Assembly (NCBI RefSeq): GCF_036373705.1
Contig: NC_089851.1
Span: forward strand, 58,573,350 to 58,637,349
From: Amia ocellicauda
Taxonomy: Eukaryota; Chordata; Actinopteri; Amiiformes; Amiidae
Direction of reading: 5' to 3'
DNA length: 64,000 bases
The notes beneath the pieces were generated by a model that worked only from the letters and a program-made list of their open reading frames with translations, ran no database searches and was not told the DNA's origin. Of this stretch, positions 60,915 to 64,000 are shown piece after piece (within the stretch, counting starts at the first letter, position 1; each line of letters begins with the position of its first letter). Both the position numbers and the translations under genes were made by a program.

Positions 60915-62329
60915 TGACCATTGGGGGAGCGATAGCAAGCAAGAGAGTTAGATATCGAGAGTCATAGATAGATAGATAGATAGATAGATGGATGGATGGA
61001 CGGCAAGGCAAGCATCTGATTGACAGTGGTCCGTGATCTGCTGTTATGCTACTATGCTACTGACCATTGGGTGAGCGAAAGCAAGTAAGAGAGTTAGATA
61101 TCAAGAGTCATAGATAGATAGATAGATAGATGGATGGATGGACGGCAAGGCAAGCATCTGATTGACAGTGCTCCGTGATCTGCTGTTATGCTACAATGCT
61201 ACTGACCATTGGGGGAGCGATAGCAAGCAAGAGAGTTAGATATCAAGAGTCATAGATAGATAGATAGATAGATAGATGGATGGATGGACGGCAAGGCAAG
61301 CATCTGATTGACAGTGGTCCGTGATCTGCTGTTATGCTACTTTGCTACTGACCATTGGGGGAGCGATAGCAAGCAAGAGAGTTAGATGTCAAGAGTCATA
61401 GATAGATAGATAGATGGATGGATGGATGGACGGCAAGGCAAGCATCTGATTGACAGTGGTCCGTGATCTGCTGTTATGCTACTATGCTACTGACCATTGG
61501 GGGAGCGATAGCAAGCAAGAGAGTTAGATAACAAGAGTCATAGATAGATAGATGGATGGATGGATGGACGGCAAGGCAAGCATCTGATTGACAGTGGTCC
61601 GTGATCTGCTGTTATGCTACAATGCTACTGACCATTGGGGGAGCGATAGCAAGCAAGAGAGTTAGATATCAAGAGTCATAGATAGATAGATAGATAGATA
61701 GATGGATGGATGGATGGCAAGGCAAGCACCTGATTGACAGTGGTCCGTGATCTGCTGTTATGCTACAATGCTACTGACCATTGGGGGAGCGATAGCAAGC
61801 AAGAGAGTTAGATATCAAGAGTCATAGATAGATAGATAGATAGATGGATGGATGGACGGCAAGGCAAGCATCTGATTGACAGTGGTCCGTGATCTGCTGT
61901 TATGATACTATGCTACTGACCATTGGGGGAGCGATAGCAAGCAAGAGAGTTAGATATCAAGAGTCATAGATAGATAGATGGATGGATGGATGGATGGACG
62001 GCAAGGCAAGCATCTGATTGACAGTGGTCCGTGATCTGCTGTTATGCTACTTTGCTTCTGACCATTGGGGGAGCGATAGCAAGCAAGAGAGTTAGATGTC
62101 AAGAGTCATAGATAGATAGATAGACAGATGGATGGATGGACGGCAAGGCAAGCACCTGATTGACAGTGGTCCGTGATCTGCTGTTATGCTACTATGCTAC
62201 TGACCATTGGGGGAGCGATAGCAAGCAAGAGAGTTAGATATTGAGAGTCATAGATAGATGGATGGATGGATGGACGGCAAGGCAAGAACCTGATTGACAG
62301 CGGTCCGTGATCTGCTGTTATTCTACTAT
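60915..62329. repeat. Satellite spacer between cassettes 7 and 8 (1,415 bp)
   Basis: Begins with the GGGTGAGCGAAAG and GTGCTCCG monomers, then has an order found in no other spacer: CTACTTTGC with GATGTC (twice), GATAACAAG, two CTACAATG, GATACTATG, two monomers with GCACCTG, and a GACAGATGG linker before the final GATATTGAG monomer. It is the most rearranged of the spacers. Confidence 0.93.
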
Positions 62330-62351
62330 CAGCAGCAGCAGCGGCAGATTT

Positions 62352-62425
62352 GGCGCCGTGGCTTAGTTGGTTAAAGCGCCTGTCTAGTAAACAGGAGGTC
62401 CTGGGTTCAAATCCCAGCGGTGCCT
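62352..62425 (+). tRNA. tRNA-Thr (anticodon AGT), copy 8
   Basis: Identical to the other copies, even though the body of this cassette has private substitutions. Confidence 0.95.
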
Positions 62426-62711
62426 TAGGCGGGCTTTCTGTGCTCCTTGCGAAGCTTGTGCTTCCGCTTTGTCGACCATCAGTTTTAGCAAGATAGGCTT
62501 ATCGTAAAGCCATCAGAGGACGTAATGAACCGGAAAGCCAACTGGACAGACGCCGGTTTGTAAAGAAGAACCAGAACCCAAAGGACACGCGCTACGGCCA
62601 ACGTCCAATTCCCATTGCCGCCCCTGGACAGTCGCAACAGGGAGCTTGTTGCTCCCGTCAACCTTACGTTTTCACCTCTGTGTGCTTCCTTTGTTGCAGT
62701 CTGCATCCAGA

Positions 62712-62801
62712 TTTTGTTTTGTTTTGTTTTGTTTTGTTTTGTTTTGTTTTGTTTTGTTTTGTTTTGTTTTGTTTTGTTTTGTTTTGTTTTGTTTTGTTTT
62801 G

Positions 62802-62832
<31 letters not shown>
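62712..62832. repeat. Pure (TTTTG)23 microsatellite, copy 8
   Basis: Twenty-three uninterrupted units and T6. Confidence 0.95.
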
Positions 62833-62874
62833 GCCTTACGCCTGAGTGTAGGCACTGGGGAATGGGAGAGTCCT

Positions 62875-62948
62875 GGCACCGTGGCTTAGTTGGTCAAAGC
62901 GCCTGTCTTGTAAACAGGAAACCCTGGGTTCGACTCCCAGCAGTGCCT
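62875..62948 (+). tRNA. tRNA-Thr (anticodon TGT), most canonical copy 8
   Basis: The only copy with both G26 and the canonical T loop TTCGACT, so probably closest to the ancestral gene from which the G26/T54G and A26 classes derive. The C6-A67 mismatch is present here too and so predates the amplification. First T5 at 63001-63005. Confidence 0.92.
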
Positions 62949-63102
62949 TGGTTTATGTTGGCCTAGGCAATGGAAAGGAAGTTTCTAAACGCTCAATACA
63001 TTTTTGCAAGATGGCCGTCCACAGCAAGCAGCTTAAGGTTACTGTAGCCACAGTCTGGCAAGCTGTCCGCCAGAAGTAGAAACAATAACAAGGGGCGGGG
63101 GG

Positions 63103-63106
63103 AAAA
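63103..63106 (-). terminator. Pol III T4 terminator of tRNA-Asn, copy 8
   Basis: TTTT on minus, 7 nt past the Asn 3' end. Confidence 0.85.
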
Positions 63107-63112
63107 GTGGGC

Positions 63113-63186
63113 CGTCCCTGGGTGGATTCGAACCACCATCCTTTTGGTTAACAGCCAAACGCGCTGACCGATTGCGCCACAGAGAC
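63113..63186 (-). tRNA. tRNA-Asn (anticodon GTT), intact, copy 8
   Basis: G18-G19 present, canonical boxes and stems, close T4 stop; looks functional. Confidence 0.95.
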
Positions 63187-63286
63187 AGACAGAGGTGTTG
63201 TGGTTGCTGCAGTCGTGCAGTTCCTTCACAGTTGCCAAAAATCATTTCCAGCACACGATTTTCTTTGTCGTTGAATGCAACATACG

Positions 63287-64000
63287 TGACCATTGGGGGA
63301 GCGATAGCAAGCAAGAGAGTTAGATATCGAGAGTCATAGATAGATAGATAGATAGATGGATGGATGGACGGCAAGGCAAGCATCTGATTGACAGTGGTCC
63401 GTGATCTGCTGTTATGCTACTATGCTACTGACCATTGGGTGAGCGAAAGCAAGTAAGAGTGTTAGATATCAAGAGTCATAGATAGATAGATAGATAGATA
63501 GATGGATGGATGGACGGCAAGGCAAGCATCTGATTGACAGTGGTCCGTGATCTGCTGTTATGCTACAATGCTACTGACCATTGGGGGAGCGATAGCAAGC
63601 AAGAGAGTTTGATATCAAGAGTCATTGATAGATAGATAGATAGATGGATGGATGGATGGACGGCAAGGCAAGCATCTGATTGACAGTGGTCCATGATCTG
63701 CTGTTATGCTACTATGCTACTGACCATTGGGGGAGCGATAGCAAGCAAGAGAGTTAGATATCAAGAGTCATAGATAGATAGATAGATAGATGGATGGATG
63801 GACGGCAAGGCAAGCATCTGATTGACAGTGGTCCGTGATCTGCTGTTATGCTACTATGCTACTGACCATTGGGGGAGCGATAGCAAGTAAGAGAGTTAGA
63901 TATCGAGAGTCATTGATAGATAGATAGATAGATGGATGGATGGATGGACGGCAAGGCAAGCATCTGATTGACAGTGGTCCGTGATCTGCTGTTATGCTAC
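63287..64000. repeat. Satellite after cassette 8, returning to main-array type
   Basis: The first monomers carry the post-cassette marker GGGTGAGCGAAAG. From about 63,600 the monomers are of main-array type (CATTG linkers with four GGAT units, CAAGTAAG, GATATC intact). The array runs off the window. Confidence 0.93.

Larger units (their letters stand above)
62330..63286. repeat. tRNA cassette copy 8 (957 bp)
   Basis: Mixed ancestral-looking state: CGG-interrupted CAG leader as in 1, 2 and 4, but pure TTTTG, G26 with intact B box in Thr(TGT), and intact Asn. Private changes are GGACACGCGC and GCAGTCTGCATCC in the body. It shares GATGGCCGTCC with cassette 1 only, so the two outermost cassettes agree there. 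Confidence 0.93.

Noticed and set aside
1-64000. Assembly artefact creating the repeats
   Set aside because: Copies differ by ordered, informative variants and not only by random errors, so real copies are likely. Exact copy number could still be wrong and needs spanning long reads.

Overview
This window is repetitive eukaryotic nuclear DNA with no convincing protein-coding gene. The tRNA genes (eukaryotic Thr and Asn types, no encoded CCA, A/B-box promoters, T-run terminators), a nucleosome-sized tandem satellite and long GATA/GATG microsatellite runs point to an animal genome. I cannot name the species from sequence alone.

Layout. (1) From position 1 to about 46,560 lies one uninterrupted satellite array. 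Its monomers are 142, 146 or 150 bp and differ mainly by whole 4-bp GATA or GATG units. A ~115 bp unique core (containing GACGGCAAGGCAAGCATC, TGACCATTGGGGG and TTAGATATC) alternates with a (AGAT)n(GGAT)n linker. Monomer variants follow each other in a recurring order, giving an 8-monomer higher-order repeat (1,160 bp where measured) plus larger segmental duplications. (2) From about 46,560 to 63,600 the array changes. Eight copies of an 887-962 bp non-satellite block sit at the same nucleotide of a satellite monomer, separated by 985-1,549 bp of satellite. (3) After about 63,600 monomers of the first type return and run off the window.

Each block carries, in order: a CAG-rich leader; tRNA-Thr(AGT) on +; a ~286 bp unrecognised body; a (TTTTG)n microsatellite; tRNA-Thr(TGT) on +; a spacer with facing Pol III terminators; and tRNA-Asn(GTT) on -. 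That gives 24 tRNA genes or pseudogenes. All eight Thr(AGT) copies are identical. Thr(TGT) and Asn exist in intact and damaged versions that are linked in cis (copies 1, 2 and 4 damaged in both; copy 6 mixed), which records the unequal exchange that built the cluster.

The most interesting point is the combination: a multi-tRNA cassette inserted once into a GATA-type satellite and then amplified as part of a higher-order satellite unit, with subclasses, a recombinant copy and a ~4.1 kb two-cassette superunit still readable. Whether these genes are transcribed, or serve as TFIIIC-bound chromatin elements inside heterochromatin, cannot be decided from sequence.
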